DNA of 64,000 nt from Pyrinomonadaceae bacterium. Lineage in GTDB: Bacteria; Acidobacteriota; Blastocatellia; Pyrinomonadales; Pyrinomonadaceae. Within the stretch, counting starts at the first letter, position 1; the number at the start of each line of letters is the position of its first letter. Position numbers and translations under genes: made by a program. Below are positions 43,969-53,594 of this stretch, one piece after another. The notes under the pieces were generated by a model. The model saw only the letters and a list, made by a program, of their open reading frames with translations. It was not told the origin of the DNA and did no database searches. The stretch lies in the NCBI GenBank assembly GCA_019186825.1, contig JABARP010000004.1, positions 75,855-139,854 of the forward strand, in the 5' to 3' direction.

Positions 43969-46337
43969 CGACGCCATTCAAGGCCCTAAAAAAGATCCGG
44001 ACTATCGGGTTTGATGAGCTCCGCACCCGCGGTACGCAACTTGTCACGGCCTATCGCGATCGTCTGACAGGCGTCGAGGTGCCCGACCGAACGGAATTCT
44101 TCCGGCTCCTGGATGACGATTCCAGGCTCGACGTACGCAATTCTGCCGACAGCATTCGACAGTTATTTTTCGAGAATTCCCGCGAGTGCTTCTTCGCGTC
44201 GATGCGTGAGGACGGCGCTGACGCATTTGCCGGTTCGTGCGGACAGGCAGCTGCAGAGAGGTTGATCAAAGCGGCCGATGCGATCTGCGACGGACGGATC
44301 GAGATCCTTGGCTTTGGGCTCCTTGATGTCGGCACAGAGATCGACTGGCATCGCGAGCCGATATCCGGCATCGTTTCGGCTCGGAAATATTGGAAAGAAT
44401 TCAACGAACTCGACCCGTCGGAATCCGGTGACAAGCGTATTCTTTGGGAGCTGAACCGTCATCAGCATTTCTTCACTCTCGGAGCCGCCTATCGGCTCAC
44501 TCAGGACGAGCGGTACGCGCATCTTTTCGCACGCCAACTTTCAAGCTGGATCCATGAGAATCCACCGGGAATTGGCGCGAACTGGATCAGCAGCTTGGAG
44601 ATAGCATTTCGGTCGATCTCGTGGCTCTGGGCTCTCAACTTGTTCAAAGATTCTCCCGAGCTTACGAGCGATCTGGTGCTTGACTGTATTCGATTGCTTT
44701 ATGTTCACGGCCGCCATATCGAGACGTACCTTTCGACGTACTACAGCCCGAATACGCACCTGACCGGCGAGGCCCTCGGCCTCTATTATCTTGGGACGCA
44801 GCTTCCTTTTCTCGGATCGGCGGCTGAATGGCGCCGCCGCGGCGAGGACATTTTGCTCACCGAGATCAGCAAACAGATCAGCTCGGACGGCGTATATTTC
44901 GAGCGGAGCAGTTGGTATCAGCGGTACACCGTCGATTTCTACCTGCATTTTTACGTGCTTCGGGAGCTTTTCGGCGAAACCGCGTATGATGAACGGAATG
45001 CTGTTGCAGATCAACGGCTCAATTCCGCGTTGACCTTTCTTTTGAATCTCGCCAGGCCGGATGGCACGACACCCTTGATCGGTGATGACGACGGCGGACG
45101 GCTCCTACCACTGACGACGCAAAACGAGGCTGACCTTCGCGGTACGCTTTCTGCCGGTGCCGCAGTACTCGGACGCAGCGACCTCGCATACGGTGGTGAT
45201 GAGGCAATAGAAGACGCTTTCTGGCTGCTCGGCCCTGCTGGCATCCGTACGCTCGAAAAACTGAATGCTCGCGCTCCCGAGACACTTTCCTGCAGCTTTG
45301 CCGAGAGCGGCTACTTCGTGATGCGGAACGGCTGGACGCCGACCGACGACTCTTTGGTGATCGACTGTAGCGGACCTGATACGTCTTCGGGTGCTCACCA
45401 CCACGCGGACCTTTTGTCCATCGACCTATGCCTTCGCGGACAGTCGCTCTTCGTCGATCCGGGAACATACACCTATTCGGGCCGCCCGGAAAAACGTGAG
45501 CATTTCCGGAGTTCGAGGGCCCACAACACTTTAAGTGTTGACGGGCGATCGACATCAGTGAGCGCCGGTCCGTTCTCGTGGAAATCACGCGCAGAGGGGA
45601 AGACGAAAGAGTGGATCACCGATCCGATCTTTGATTATTTCGAGGGACAGGGCCAATTGCCGAACGGCGGGACCCACACGCGCTCAGTACTGTATATCCG
45701 CGGCGACTATTTCGTCATCCGCGATACCGCACAGGTTCCCGGCGAACATTATTTCGAGGTGAATTTCCGCTATGCTCCTGAGATCGTCCCGGAAAAGGAT
45801 CTCGAAGGCGATTTTGTCGGCGACGCTCGTCATCGAACCTTCATCTTCGGGAGTGGAGCGATGAGATTGAAGGCAGATAAGATCTCGCCGCAGTACGGTC
45901 GGATTGCGGACTCGACGCGCATTCGATATATCGCGAAGGAACACGACCGGACCGAGTTCGTCACTTTTGTGCTGCCATGCGAGCAGGGATCTACACCGCC
46001 CGAGGTCCTCGACATTCCGATCGATACCGGCCGGATGTTTGTCGTGCAGTACGGCGACTATCGCGATGTACTCCTGTTCGGAGAACGCGGAGCCAGGATC
46101 CGCACCGAAAGCATCTCGTCGGATTTCGCGCTAACGTGGGCACGCACCCATTTTAGGAACGACCTGCCTGAACAGCTCGTTGCCATAAACGGAGCACGGC
46201 TTAGCATCGTGACATCGCCGATCGTCCACGAAGAAACAAATGTACGATGTGTCTCCGCACGGCGATTCGGCAAAGAGATGTATGTGAACGCCGATGGTGA
46301 ACGTCAGACCGTGAAACTCACCGACCTTCCAAATTGA
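43965..46337 (+). CDS. Heparinase II/III-family protein
   Basis: 790 residues. N-terminal (alpha/alpha) toroid about 90-410: YYSPNTHLTGEALGLYYLG carries the conserved His region of the family. C-terminal beta-sandwich about 430-720: SGAHHHADLLSIDLCLRGQSLFVDPGTYTYSG and SSRAHNTLSVDGRS, the hallmark HxxxD and HNT motifs of heparinase/alginate-lyase PL15/PL17-like enzymes. No signal peptide is obvious, so cytoplasmic or non-classical. Such lyases in exopolysaccharide operons often trim or edit the polymer; substrate specificity cannot be inferred. Confidence 0.85.
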   Translation: MTTPFKALKKIRTIGFDELRTRGTQLVTAYRDRLTGVEVPDRTEFFRLLDDDSRLDVRNSADSIRQLFFENSRECFFASMREDGADAFAGSCGQAAAERLIKAADAICDGRIEILGFGLLDVGTEIDWHREPISGIVSARKYWKEFNELDPSESGDKRILWELNRHQHFFTLGAAYRLTQDERYAHLFARQLSSWIHENPPGIGANWISSLEIAFRSISWLWALNLFKDSPELTSDLVLDCIRLLYVHGRHIETYLSTYYSPNTHLTGEALGLYYLGTQLPFLGSAAEWRRRGEDILLTEISKQISSDGVYFERSSWYQRYTVDFYLHFYVLRELFGETAYDERNAVADQRLNSALTFLLNLARPDGTTPLIGDDDGGRLLPLTTQNEADLRGTLSAGAAVLGRSDLAYGGDEAIEDAFWLLGPAGIRTLEKLNARAPETLSCSFAESGYFVMRNGWTPTDDSLVIDCSGPDTSSGAHHHADLLSIDLCLRGQSLFVDPGTYTYSGRPEKREHFRSSRAHNTLSVDGRSTSVSAGPFSWKSRAEGKTKEWITDPIFDYFEGQGQLPNGGTHTRSVLYIRGDYFVIRDTAQVPGEHYFEVNFRYAPEIVPEKDLEGDFVGDARHRTFIFGSGAMRLKADKISPQYGRIADSTRIRYIAKEHDRTEFVTFVLPCEQGSTPPEVLDIPIDTGRMFVVQYGDYRDVLLFGERGARIRTESISSDFALTWARTHFRNDLPEQLVAINGARLSIVTSPIVHEETNVRCVSARRFGKEMYVNADGERQTVKLTDLPN

Positions 46338-47464
46338 AAAAGCATCGCATTTTACACATCACTGGGAGCTTTAATCAGGGCGGAACCGAGCGGCAGGCCA
46401 TTGAGACCGTTCGTGGCCTAGTTGCCGCCGACGAGTTCGATATACGGCTCGCAACGCTCAACTTGGAGGGCCCGCTGCTTGCCGAGGCACGAGACTTAAC
46501 GGCCGAGCCGATCCACACCTTTCCGATCGATTCGTTTATGAGCCGATCGTTCGTCCGGGCTGTTGTGGCTTGCAGCCGTCTCATCAAGGACGAAGACATC
46601 GACCTAATACACAGCCACGATTTTTACACCAATATCTTCGCCGCGGCCGTTGGAGCATTTGCCGGAGTCGCCGTCCGAATTGCTTCAAAACGCGAAACAT
46701 TCGGGATGCGAAGCCGCAGGCAGGAGTCTGTTGAAAATTTTGCGTTCAAACACGCCGATGCGATCGTTGCTAACTCGTCGGCGGTAAAGGAGATGCTCGT
46801 CGAGCACGGCATCGCCGGCGAGAAGGTCTCGGTCATCTACAACTCTCTCGATACCTCACGGTTCGAAAATGCGAGTGCGAACGGCATCCGCAGCGCACTT
46901 CATCTGCCTGGGGAAACGCCGCTTATCACGCTCGTTGCAAACCTCCGGCACGATGTAAAGAACGTGCCGATGTTCCTGCGTGCGGCAAGAAAAGTTACCG
47001 AAACCACGCGGGCTCATTTCGTGATCGCGGGTGAAGGCCCGCTGGAGGCCGAGTTGAAGGATCTTGCCGCATCGCTGGGCATCGCGGGTGAGGTGAGCTT
47101 CATTGGACGCTCAATGCGGGTACCCGAACTTTTGTCGGCGAGTTTTGCGGGTGTGCTGACGTCAAACGCAGAGGGATTTTCAAACTCGATCATCGAATAT
47201 ATGGCCGCCGGCAAGCCGGTTGTCGCAACACGCGTCGGCGGAGCAGCCGAGGTTATTTCTGAAGGTGAGACAGGGTTTCTCGTCGAAGCTAACGACAGCG
47301 AAAGATTGGCCGAGCACCTAATAACACTTCTCAAGTCTCCGGATGAAGCAGCGCGCCTCGGCGAACGCGGCCGGAGCCTCGTCAAAGAGCGTTTTGCAAA
47401 ACCGCGACAGATCGAAGCCCTAAGCGAACTCTATCGACGAAAGCTTCGGGAGGCGTTTCTGTGA
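46334..47464 (+). CDS. Family 4 glycosyltransferase
   Basis: 376 residues. TTG start at 46334 overlaps the previous TGA (TTGA). GT-B fold: GSFNQGGTERQAIETVRGL N-terminal loop, IAGEGPLEAELKDLAASLGI, and EGFSNSIIEYMAAGKPVVAT with the E-x7-E motif (Glu of EGF and IIE). Retaining GT4 using nucleotide-sugar donors. Cytoplasmic. The next gene overlaps by GTGA at 47461. Confidence 0.92.
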   Translation: MKKHRILHITGSFNQGGTERQAIETVRGLVAADEFDIRLATLNLEGPLLAEARDLTAEPIHTFPIDSFMSRSFVRAVVACSRLIKDEDIDLIHSHDFYTNIFAAAVGAFAGVAVRIASKRETFGMRSRRQESVENFAFKHADAIVANSSAVKEMLVEHGIAGEKVSVIYNSLDTSRFENASANGIRSALHLPGETPLITLVANLRHDVKNVPMFLRAARKVTETTRAHFVIAGEGPLEAELKDLAASLGIAGEVSFIGRSMRVPELLSASFAGVLTSNAEGFSNSIIEYMAAGKPVVATRVGGAAEVISEGETGFLVEANDSERLAEHLITLLKSPDEAARLGERGRSLVKERFAKPRQIEALSELYRRKLREAFL

Positions 47465-48507
47465 GCCTTCACGTTGTCGAATTGGGCCCGATCCCGCCAC
47501 CTGAGGGCGGCGTTAGCCGGCAGATCGTTGCGATCAAGGACCGTCTTACTGACCTCGGGATAAAATGCACGCTGGTCGCAACAACGCGAAGCGATCCCGA
47601 ACACCGTTCTGCGGATAACGTCTATCCGGAATCGCCGCTCGCCCTCGTCTCATATCTGCGGGAAAGCGACGCGGACATTTTTCACCTTCATCTTGGTGGT
47701 GAGATCACGCCTCGCGTTCTTGCCCTCGCTTTGGCAGTCGCGAAGACCGCTAAGCGATCAATTCTCACGATGCATTCGGGCGGATTTCCTAAGGCGATCA
47801 CACGATCGAGCATTTTTCGGAGAAAGTTTACGGCATCGATCTTAAAAAAATTCGATCATTTGATCGGTGTCAGCGATGACATTTCAGACGCGTTGCGGGA
47901 CCTCGGTATTCCGCGCGAGCAGGTCGAAACGATCCCGCCGTACGCGTTGTATTTGCCCGACCCTGATATTCAACCCGACGACGAACTATCCGCCTTTCTT
48001 CGCAGTCGTTCGCCGATACTCGTTGCGGTCGGTGCGCTCGAAACGGAGTACGCTCCGATCGAACAGATCGCTGCAGTAAAAGAATTGGCCGAAGAATTCG
48101 CGAATATTGGACTGGTGATCGCTGGCGATGGTTCGATCCGCGAAAAAGTCGTCGAGAGTATCGCCGACGCTGGACTTAGCGGAAGCGTGTACCTTGCCGG
48201 AAATGTCAGCCACGACGTAAGCCTGCATTTGCTTCAAAGGGCCAACGTCTCGCTCCGAACTACGCTGTACGACGGCGATGCGATATCAGTACGCGAAAGT
48301 TTGTTTCTTGGAACGCCCGTGCTCGCCACCCGCGTCGGCACTCGGCCTGTAGGTGCGCATTTCATTGATGAGCTGACGCCGAATTCGATCGCGCAAGGCG
48401 TACGGTCGATCCTCGGACAACCGCGAAGCGAAAAGAGAAAGACCGGCAGCGACCTTTCGCAGATCGAGCGCGTCGTCGATCTTTATTTGAAGGTTACCGG
48501 TTCGTAA
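47461..48507 (+). CDS. Family 4 glycosyltransferase
   Basis: 348 residues, GTG start at 47461 in GTGA overlap. N-terminal PPPEGGVSRQIVAIKDRL loop (GGV substrate loop), LTMHSGGF and IAGDGSIREKVVESIADAGL, then DAISVRESLFLGTPVLATRVGTRP, a GT4 C-terminal donor-binding motif. The last enzyme of the tightly coupled block 37292-48507. Its 3' end overlaps the convergent beta-helix gene by 14 bases. Confidence 0.9.
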   Translation: MSLHVVELGPIPPPEGGVSRQIVAIKDRLTDLGIKCTLVATTRSDPEHRSADNVYPESPLALVSYLRESDADIFHLHLGGEITPRVLALALAVAKTAKRSILTMHSGGFPKAITRSSIFRRKFTASILKKFDHLIGVSDDISDALRDLGIPREQVETIPPYALYLPDPDIQPDDELSAFLRSRSPILVAVGALETEYAPIEQIAAVKELAEEFANIGLVIAGDGSIREKVVESIADAGLSGSVYLAGNVSHDVSLHLLQRANVSLRTTLYDGDAISVRESLFLGTPVLATRVGTRPVGAHFIDELTPNSIAQGVRSILGQPRSEKRKTGSDLSQIERVVDLYLKVTGS

Positions 48508-50053
48508 AGAACGGGAAGGAGATGCCGGCGCATTTGCCATTCGCCGTGCAGTATTTGGTTCCCGGCTTTAGGCGGAAGTCCTTCGCTGCGACGTCCATAA
48601 ACCCAACCCTATCAGCACTTTCCACGAACTCATTCCCCGGCGGGACATTGATGTCACCCGAGCCAACACCCATTTCGTTAAAGATAATATTTCCGTGGAT
48701 CATCGCCTTCGCAGCCGGTGACTTAACATCTATGGGTCCGTGAATGCCGTAAAGTCCGTGGCCTGTTACATTGTTCGTGAATACAAAGGCACGCGGCTGA
48801 TCGCCGTAGAATGTGATGATATTTCCGCGATTGAATACGGTATTGTTCTCGATCGTGATCGTGTCGCCGCTCGCGACCTGTATGAAGTAGCCTGAGCCGT
48901 CGAATCCTTCGCCGCCGAGGTTCAGGAAGAGATTGTCCTTGATAGTCAGCCGTTTCAACATTTGGCTCGGATATGTGTCGTCGCTCCCAAGAATATTGAT
49001 GCCTTCACCGGCTCCGACGATGATGTTGCCGCTGATCTCGACATCCTCGATGGTCGAGAACGGAGCACCACCGTCCTGATTCCTGACCGTTATTCGAAAC
49101 GCCGAACCCTCCCAATTATTCGCAAGATAGTTCTTCGTGAACCGGACGCCCTTTGCGTTCTTCAATTCAAAGAGCGTTTTGACCGTGAACTTGTTCTGCT
49201 TCCACGATTCAGGTTTGAAGAGAAGGTTGCCCGATATCTCGATGTTTGAAGGGATGAGTTCCGCATTCGCAGGATCAGAGCCGCCGAACATTATGTTCTC
49301 AGCCCCGCCTTCGACGTAGTTGTTCAAGATCTTGACGTCGCGCGTTCCCGTCCAACCGCAAATACCCTGCGATTCTTCGCTCTTGCCTGCAAACCCTTCT
49401 ATGTAGCTATTCTTTATGACGGTTCGTGCGCTGTTCAACGCGATGCCGCGCCGGGTTTTCCCCGTAGGAAGCGAGTGGATGTAACAGCGATCGATCTCGA
49501 TATCGTGCGGCACTCGGTCGGGACGCGTTTCGTCGCCTCCGAGGGCGACCAGGCCGTAATTGTAGATCGAACTCGACGGGACAAACTCGATCCCGACAAA
49601 TCGATAATGATGTGCACCGTTTGCCGCATAAACGGCGGCACGGCCAAGCATACCGGATTTTATCGTCGCAAGAAGTGGCTTTTGCTCGGGTGAGATACGC
49701 TTTCCTTCCGGCAATTCCGAGCTGCGCGATGAACGGATCGTTACAAAATCGGTAAGAGGTTTTTCTGTGAGATCGATCCGGCCGGCGTATGTCCCGCCGG
49801 CTTCGAGTTCGATGACATCACCGGAACGGGCGTTGTTGATAGCGCCTTGCAGATCACCGCCCGAGGACACCTTGATGATCCTGCCCGAGGCTGTCTCAAC
49901 AACCGTATTTGGCGGTGCGAACGGGGTGAAAATTCCGGCGTACAGAGCAAAAACGGCTATGCTGACCGCAACAGTTCCTACCGCCGCGAACAGCAGCTTC
50001 GCAAAAAATGGACGCCTGCCCAATTTACTCTCTTTGGGCCGAACGACATTCAT
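48494..50053 (-). CDS. Parallel beta-helix repeat protein (pectate-lyase-like)
   Basis: 519 residues from ATG 50053; GTG 50107 would add 18 residues and remains possible. A single N-terminal membrane helix (LLFAAVGTVAVSIAVFALYA, about 18-40 from ATG) anchors it facing outside. From about 60 on, it has the right-handed beta-helix pattern of repeated short strands (VEISGNIIVGAGEGINIL, LTIKDNLFLNLGGEGFDGSGYFI, ITIENNTVFNRGNIITF). Typical of polysaccharide lyases and epimerases, so processing of the exopolysaccharide is an inference. It is transcribed against the operon it overlaps. Confidence 0.8.
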   Translation of the reverse strand: MNVVRPKESKLGRRPFFAKLLFAAVGTVAVSIAVFALYAGIFTPFAPPNTVVETASGRIIKVSSGGDLQGAINNARSGDVIELEAGGTYAGRIDLTEKPLTDFVTIRSSRSSELPEGKRISPEQKPLLATIKSGMLGRAAVYAANGAHHYRFVGIEFVPSSSIYNYGLVALGGDETRPDRVPHDIEIDRCYIHSLPTGKTRRGIALNSARTVIKNSYIEGFAGKSEESQGICGWTGTRDVKILNNYVEGGAENIMFGGSDPANAELIPSNIEISGNLLFKPESWKQNKFTVKTLFELKNAKGVRFTKNYLANNWEGSAFRITVRNQDGGAPFSTIEDVEISGNIIVGAGEGINILGSDDTYPSQMLKRLTIKDNLFLNLGGEGFDGSGYFIQVASGDTITIENNTVFNRGNIITFYGDQPRAFVFTNNVTGHGLYGIHGPIDVKSPAAKAMIHGNIIFNEMGVGSGDINVPPGNEFVESADRVGFMDVAAKDFRLKPGTKYCTANGKCAGISFPFFTNR

Positions 50054-50204
50054 AACCTCGACATACGACACTGCCCTATTAAAGTCGTAAAAGTGCTCAG
50101 AATCCACGACAAACCCAATTTACGCTAACATTTACTTTGCATTTTCCATTTGATAGCCTTTAGTGTTTGCTCCCCTGCTCTATTGAGCATTTTTGGAGAA
50201 GTAA

Positions 50205-51434
50205 ATGAAGTTAGAAAAGACAAAGCTGAATTTCTTAAGAGGCACCCCTGATCTCTCACGGCAGGCCAAAACCGGCGTGTCAATGCACTGCCACACGGAA
50301 TATTCGAAGGAGATGCTTGCCTTTGTCCCGCACTACGCCGACACTCTGCCGATCATCAATTATTTTTGGCGAAAGGAAAAGGAAAAATACTTCGCCCGCG
50401 AGGGGAAATATCCTAATTTTGACACCGGTTACTGGTCGCCGCCGCTTTCTCCGCAGCAGGTCTATGATCTTGAAAAGCAGCAGATAGAAGGCGCCGGACT
50501 CAACTCCATTGTCTCGCTGACCGACCATGACTGCATCGACGGCAACTTCACGATCGAAGAGGCCGATCGCCAAAAGACCGTCCCGATCTCGCTCGAATGG
50601 ACCGTGCCGTTCGATATCGGATTCTTTCACGTGGGAGTCCACAATCTACCGCGGGACCGCGCGGTAGAGATCTCAAAGGAGCTCATTGGATTTACCTTCG
50701 ATAAGGAGCAGCACACCGGTGAAAGGCTGAATGAGCTTTTCGCTATGCTTGAAGAGATCCCGGACGTCCTTGTCATCCTGAATCATCCGCTCTGGGATAT
50801 TGAGATCATTGGGAAGGCGGCTCACGAACAGTTGTTGAAGGATTTTCTCCGAACCTACGGCCGCTGGATACACGCTCTTGAGGTCAACGGTTTTCGGAGC
50901 TGGTCGGAGAATAAGGCGGTCATTGAGCTTGCAGAGGTCGTAGGCATCCCGGTAGTGACCGGCGGAGACCGGCACGGCTGCAAGCCCAATACGGTGATCA
51001 ACTTAACGGATGCGACGTCATTCGAAGAATTCGTCGGCGAGATCCGAGTCGATAAACGTGCTGAGATCGCTTTGATGCCTGCCTATGAGCAGCCGCTGCC
51101 TTCCCGGCAGCTTCAGTCGTTCTCTGAGATCTTAAGCCACTATCCTGCATTTCGCGCCGGACGTCAGCATTGGTTCGATCGCGTATTTTTTGATATCGAC
51201 AATGGCAAAGGCCTTGTTTCGCTCTCTTCGCACGGATGGAAGCGCGGAGGCCCACGCTGGCTTCGCGCCGCGATATGGACGCTTGCGGTAATGGGTAGCC
51301 CAACGGTCCGCCCGGCCTTCCGTCTGCTTAGGAAGAAGACGGATCGAGTCCCACGCAGCATTGAGAAAACGGAGTTCCAACTCCCTAAGGACAGCGGCGA
51401 TCTTTCACAGATCCTGATGTCGGACACGGCTTAG
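50205..51434 (+). CDS. PHP-domain metal-dependent phosphoesterase-like protein
   Basis: 409 residues. PHP signature residues: MHCHTEYS (His28, His30), SIVSLTDHDCIDG (Asp107-His108-Asp109), VLILNHPLWD and VVTGGDRHGCKPNT near residue 250, supplying the trinuclear metal ligands of the family. Cytoplasmic, no membrane segment. The C-terminal about 110 residues are basic and helical and of unknown function. PHP domains hydrolyse phosphate esters (histidinol phosphate, nucleotides); the substrate here is unknown. It starts 97 bases after the divergent beta-helix gene. Confidence 0.75.
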   Translation: MKLEKTKLNFLRGTPDLSRQAKTGVSMHCHTEYSKEMLAFVPHYADTLPIINYFWRKEKEKYFAREGKYPNFDTGYWSPPLSPQQVYDLEKQQIEGAGLNSIVSLTDHDCIDGNFTIEEADRQKTVPISLEWTVPFDIGFFHVGVHNLPRDRAVEISKELIGFTFDKEQHTGERLNELFAMLEEIPDVLVILNHPLWDIEIIGKAAHEQLLKDFLRTYGRWIHALEVNGFRSWSENKAVIELAEVVGIPVVTGGDRHGCKPNTVINLTDATSFEEFVGEIRVDKRAEIALMPAYEQPLPSRQLQSFSEILSHYPAFRAGRQHWFDRVFFDIDNGKGLVSLSSHGWKRGGPRWLRAAIWTLAVMGSPTVRPAFRLLRKKTDRVPRSIEKTEFQLPKDSGDLSQILMSDTA

Positions 51435-51483
51435 AAAGGACGGATGCTCGCATCGTCCGTTATGACGCTAATTCCCTTCGCGA

Positions 51484-51504
51484 GGCGGGCCATTAGAGCC
51501 CGCC
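51484..51504. terminator. Hairpin after the PHP gene
   Basis: Perfect 7-base inverted repeat GGCGGGC-CATTAGA-GCCCGCC, 50 bases after the PHP stop. A T-run is lacking on the plus strand, so it may be a stem of the following leader rather than a terminator. Confidence 0.4.
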
Positions 51505-51536
51505 ATTTGTGATTAGGATGGGCGTTTTGCATTAAA

Positions 51537-52772
51537 GTGAAAGATACCTTACGCGTAGCATTTTTTCCGGATTCTTATCTCGAGGTGAACGGCGCCGCGA
51601 TGACGTGCCAGCGGCTCGTCAATTTCGCCCGCGACAACGACCGTCCGATGCTCTGTGTCCACGCCGGCCCGGAAACTGAGCAGACAACGACCGGCAGCGT
51701 TACACACTTTTCTCTAAAGCGAAGTCCCGCCGCGATCGCGCTGGATGAAGGTCTCGCGTTCGACCCGCTGTTTGCACGCCACGTTCCAAAGATCCGAAAG
51801 GCTTTGATTGAATTCAAGCCGGATCTCCTCCACATCACCGGCATCAACGATGTTAGCAATGCGGCCGCATATCTTGCGTGGCGAATGCAGATACCGATGC
51901 TCGGTTCCTGGCACACGAACGTGCATGAGTTTGCGGCAAGCCGGCTCCAGCGTATGTTTCGCTTCCTGCCGCAAAAGGTAACCGATCCGTTCATTCGGAT
52001 GGCGGAATTCCGCATTATGCAGGGCTGCATTCTTTACTATCAAATGCCAAAGGTCATTCTCGCACCTAACGACGAACTCGTTTCGGAACTTGGGCGTCGA
52101 ACAAAGCGAGTCGCACGGTTAATGGCACGCGGAGTTGATTCGGAATTCTTCTCGCCTAAGAAAAGGACGGTGGACGACGGCATTTTGCGTGTCGGATTTG
52201 TCGGCAGGCTGCGGGCGGAGAAGAATGTGAAGCTTTTGATCGACGTTGAACGAGCGATGCTTGAGCGCGGTCTCGCGAATTTCAAGTTTCTGATCGTCGG
52301 CGAAGGAAATGTACGCGAACATCTTGAGCAGAATATGAAAACCGCTGAATTCACAGGTTTTCTTTCCGGCGAAGAACTCGCTGCCGCCTACGCAAATATG
52401 GACATCTTCCTTTTCCCGTCGGAAACCGATGCGTTCGGTAACGTGGCGCAAGAGGCGAATGCTTCGGGCGTTCCTGCGATCGTTACCGATAAGGGCGGTC
52501 CGAAATTCATCATCAAACCCGGCGTCAACGGGTTGATCGCCAGCGGGCCGGAAGAATTCATTGAGCACACGATCTCGCTGGCCTCTAATCCGGCATTGCT
52601 CGCAAAAATGAAGGATCATGCACGCGATTTTGCGGTATCGCGTTCCTGGGACGCGATCTTCGAGGGCGTGTACGACGCGTACATCGAGGCGATCGAGATC
52701 GCCGAGCAGCCGCTTGAAGAAGAGCGGCGGGCAAAACAAACAAAGAAGACCATCAGGGCGGGCAATAATTAG
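51537..52772 (+). CDS. Family 4 glycosyltransferase
   Basis: 411 residues, GTG start at 51537. GT-B fold: RVAFFPDSYLEVNGAAMTCQRLVNFARDND, GSWHTNVHEFAASRL, VGFVGRLRAEKNVKLLI, IVGEGNVREHL, and SETDAFGNVAQEANASGVPAIVTDKGG with E-x7-E. Resembles sugar-lipid mannosyl/glucosyl transferases acting on lipid acceptors. The C-terminus is basic. Followed directly by an unknown membrane protein and another GT4 on the same strand. Confidence 0.9.
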   Translation: MKDTLRVAFFPDSYLEVNGAAMTCQRLVNFARDNDRPMLCVHAGPETEQTTTGSVTHFSLKRSPAAIALDEGLAFDPLFARHVPKIRKALIEFKPDLLHITGINDVSNAAAYLAWRMQIPMLGSWHTNVHEFAASRLQRMFRFLPQKVTDPFIRMAEFRIMQGCILYYQMPKVILAPNDELVSELGRRTKRVARLMARGVDSEFFSPKKRTVDDGILRVGFVGRLRAEKNVKLLIDVERAMLERGLANFKFLIVGEGNVREHLEQNMKTAEFTGFLSGEELAAAYANMDIFLFPSETDAFGNVAQEANASGVPAIVTDKGGPKFIIKPGVNGLIASGPEEFIEHTISLASNPALLAKMKDHARDFAVSRSWDAIFEGVYDAYIEAIEIAEQPLEEERRAKQTKKTIRAGNN

Positions 52773-52775
52773 TCG

Positions 52776-53594
52776 ATGACAGATCCCGTTCCTGATCTCG
52801 CAACAAACAACAGCACCGAGAGCTTATCGATCAGCGAGGCCTGGGGCCTTGTCTTCACGCATCCGGCCCTCTTTGTAAAATACTGGAATTATAAGGGTGC
52901 GATCTTGAGCGGTGTACTGCGCGCACCGATCTTCCTGGTCACTTATCTTGTTGCTCGTGAGAGTCTAAAACTGGCGCTTGGGGCCGCGGCGGTGCAATTC
53001 GCATTTCGATTCGTCTTTGCGGGCCTAAGCGGTGCACTGATCCAGGCGTTCCGAAAGGTTGAGCCGGCGTGGAAAGCTCTGATCTCCGTGATGCTGATCG
53101 TACCTTTGATCAGCCACCTTCTCGAATTCGGATTCCAGTATCTCTTTGGATATCTGACCTCGACCACGGCTCATACCGACCAGGCGATCGTTCGTTCGGT
53201 CTGCGTCTCGATCTTTTCTGCACTCTTTGCTCTCTTTATAATGCGGCGAAATGTACTTATCGTCGGGGAAGAAGAGAGCAAGTCGCTTGCCAACGATGTG
53301 ATGCGGATCCCGCGACTTGTTTTCGACTTCTGTGCATTTCTGCCCAAGGAGATCGCGGCAATGCTCCGGCGAGGAGCGACGGTAGCGTTCATCGTGACGC
53401 TGGTCGGATTTACGGCATTCTCGCAGGTCGTCGGCTGGGCAGTTACGAATCGAGTTTACTGGACATACGGCGGCGGCAAGGAGATCTGGGGATTGAAATA
53501 TTGGGGCATTGACGGTTTGGTCCTGATGATACTCGCCGTTATTGCATCCTCGATCTATTACGAGGCCCGACATCGTCGCGGAAAAAGATCTTGA
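52776..53594 (+). CDS. Hypothetical integral membrane protein
   Basis: 272 residues with about five or six hydrophobic segments (LKLALGAAAVQFAFRFVFAGL, VMLIVPLISHLLEFGFQYLF, SIFSALFALFIMRRN, VAFIVTLVGFTAFSQVVGW, GLVLMILAVIASSIYYEA). I do not recognise the family. Sandwiched between two GT4 genes, 3 bases after the first and in TTGA overlap with the next, so it likely works with glycan assembly. Confidence 0.8.
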   Translation: MTDPVPDLATNNSTESLSISEAWGLVFTHPALFVKYWNYKGAILSGVLRAPIFLVTYLVARESLKLALGAAAVQFAFRFVFAGLSGALIQAFRKVEPAWKALISVMLIVPLISHLLEFGFQYLFGYLTSTTAHTDQAIVRSVCVSIFSALFALFIMRRNVLIVGEEESKSLANDVMRIPRLVFDFCAFLPKEIAAMLRRGATVAFIVTLVGFTAFSQVVGWAVTNRVYWTYGGGKEIWGLKYWGIDGLVLMILAVIASSIYYEARHRRGKRS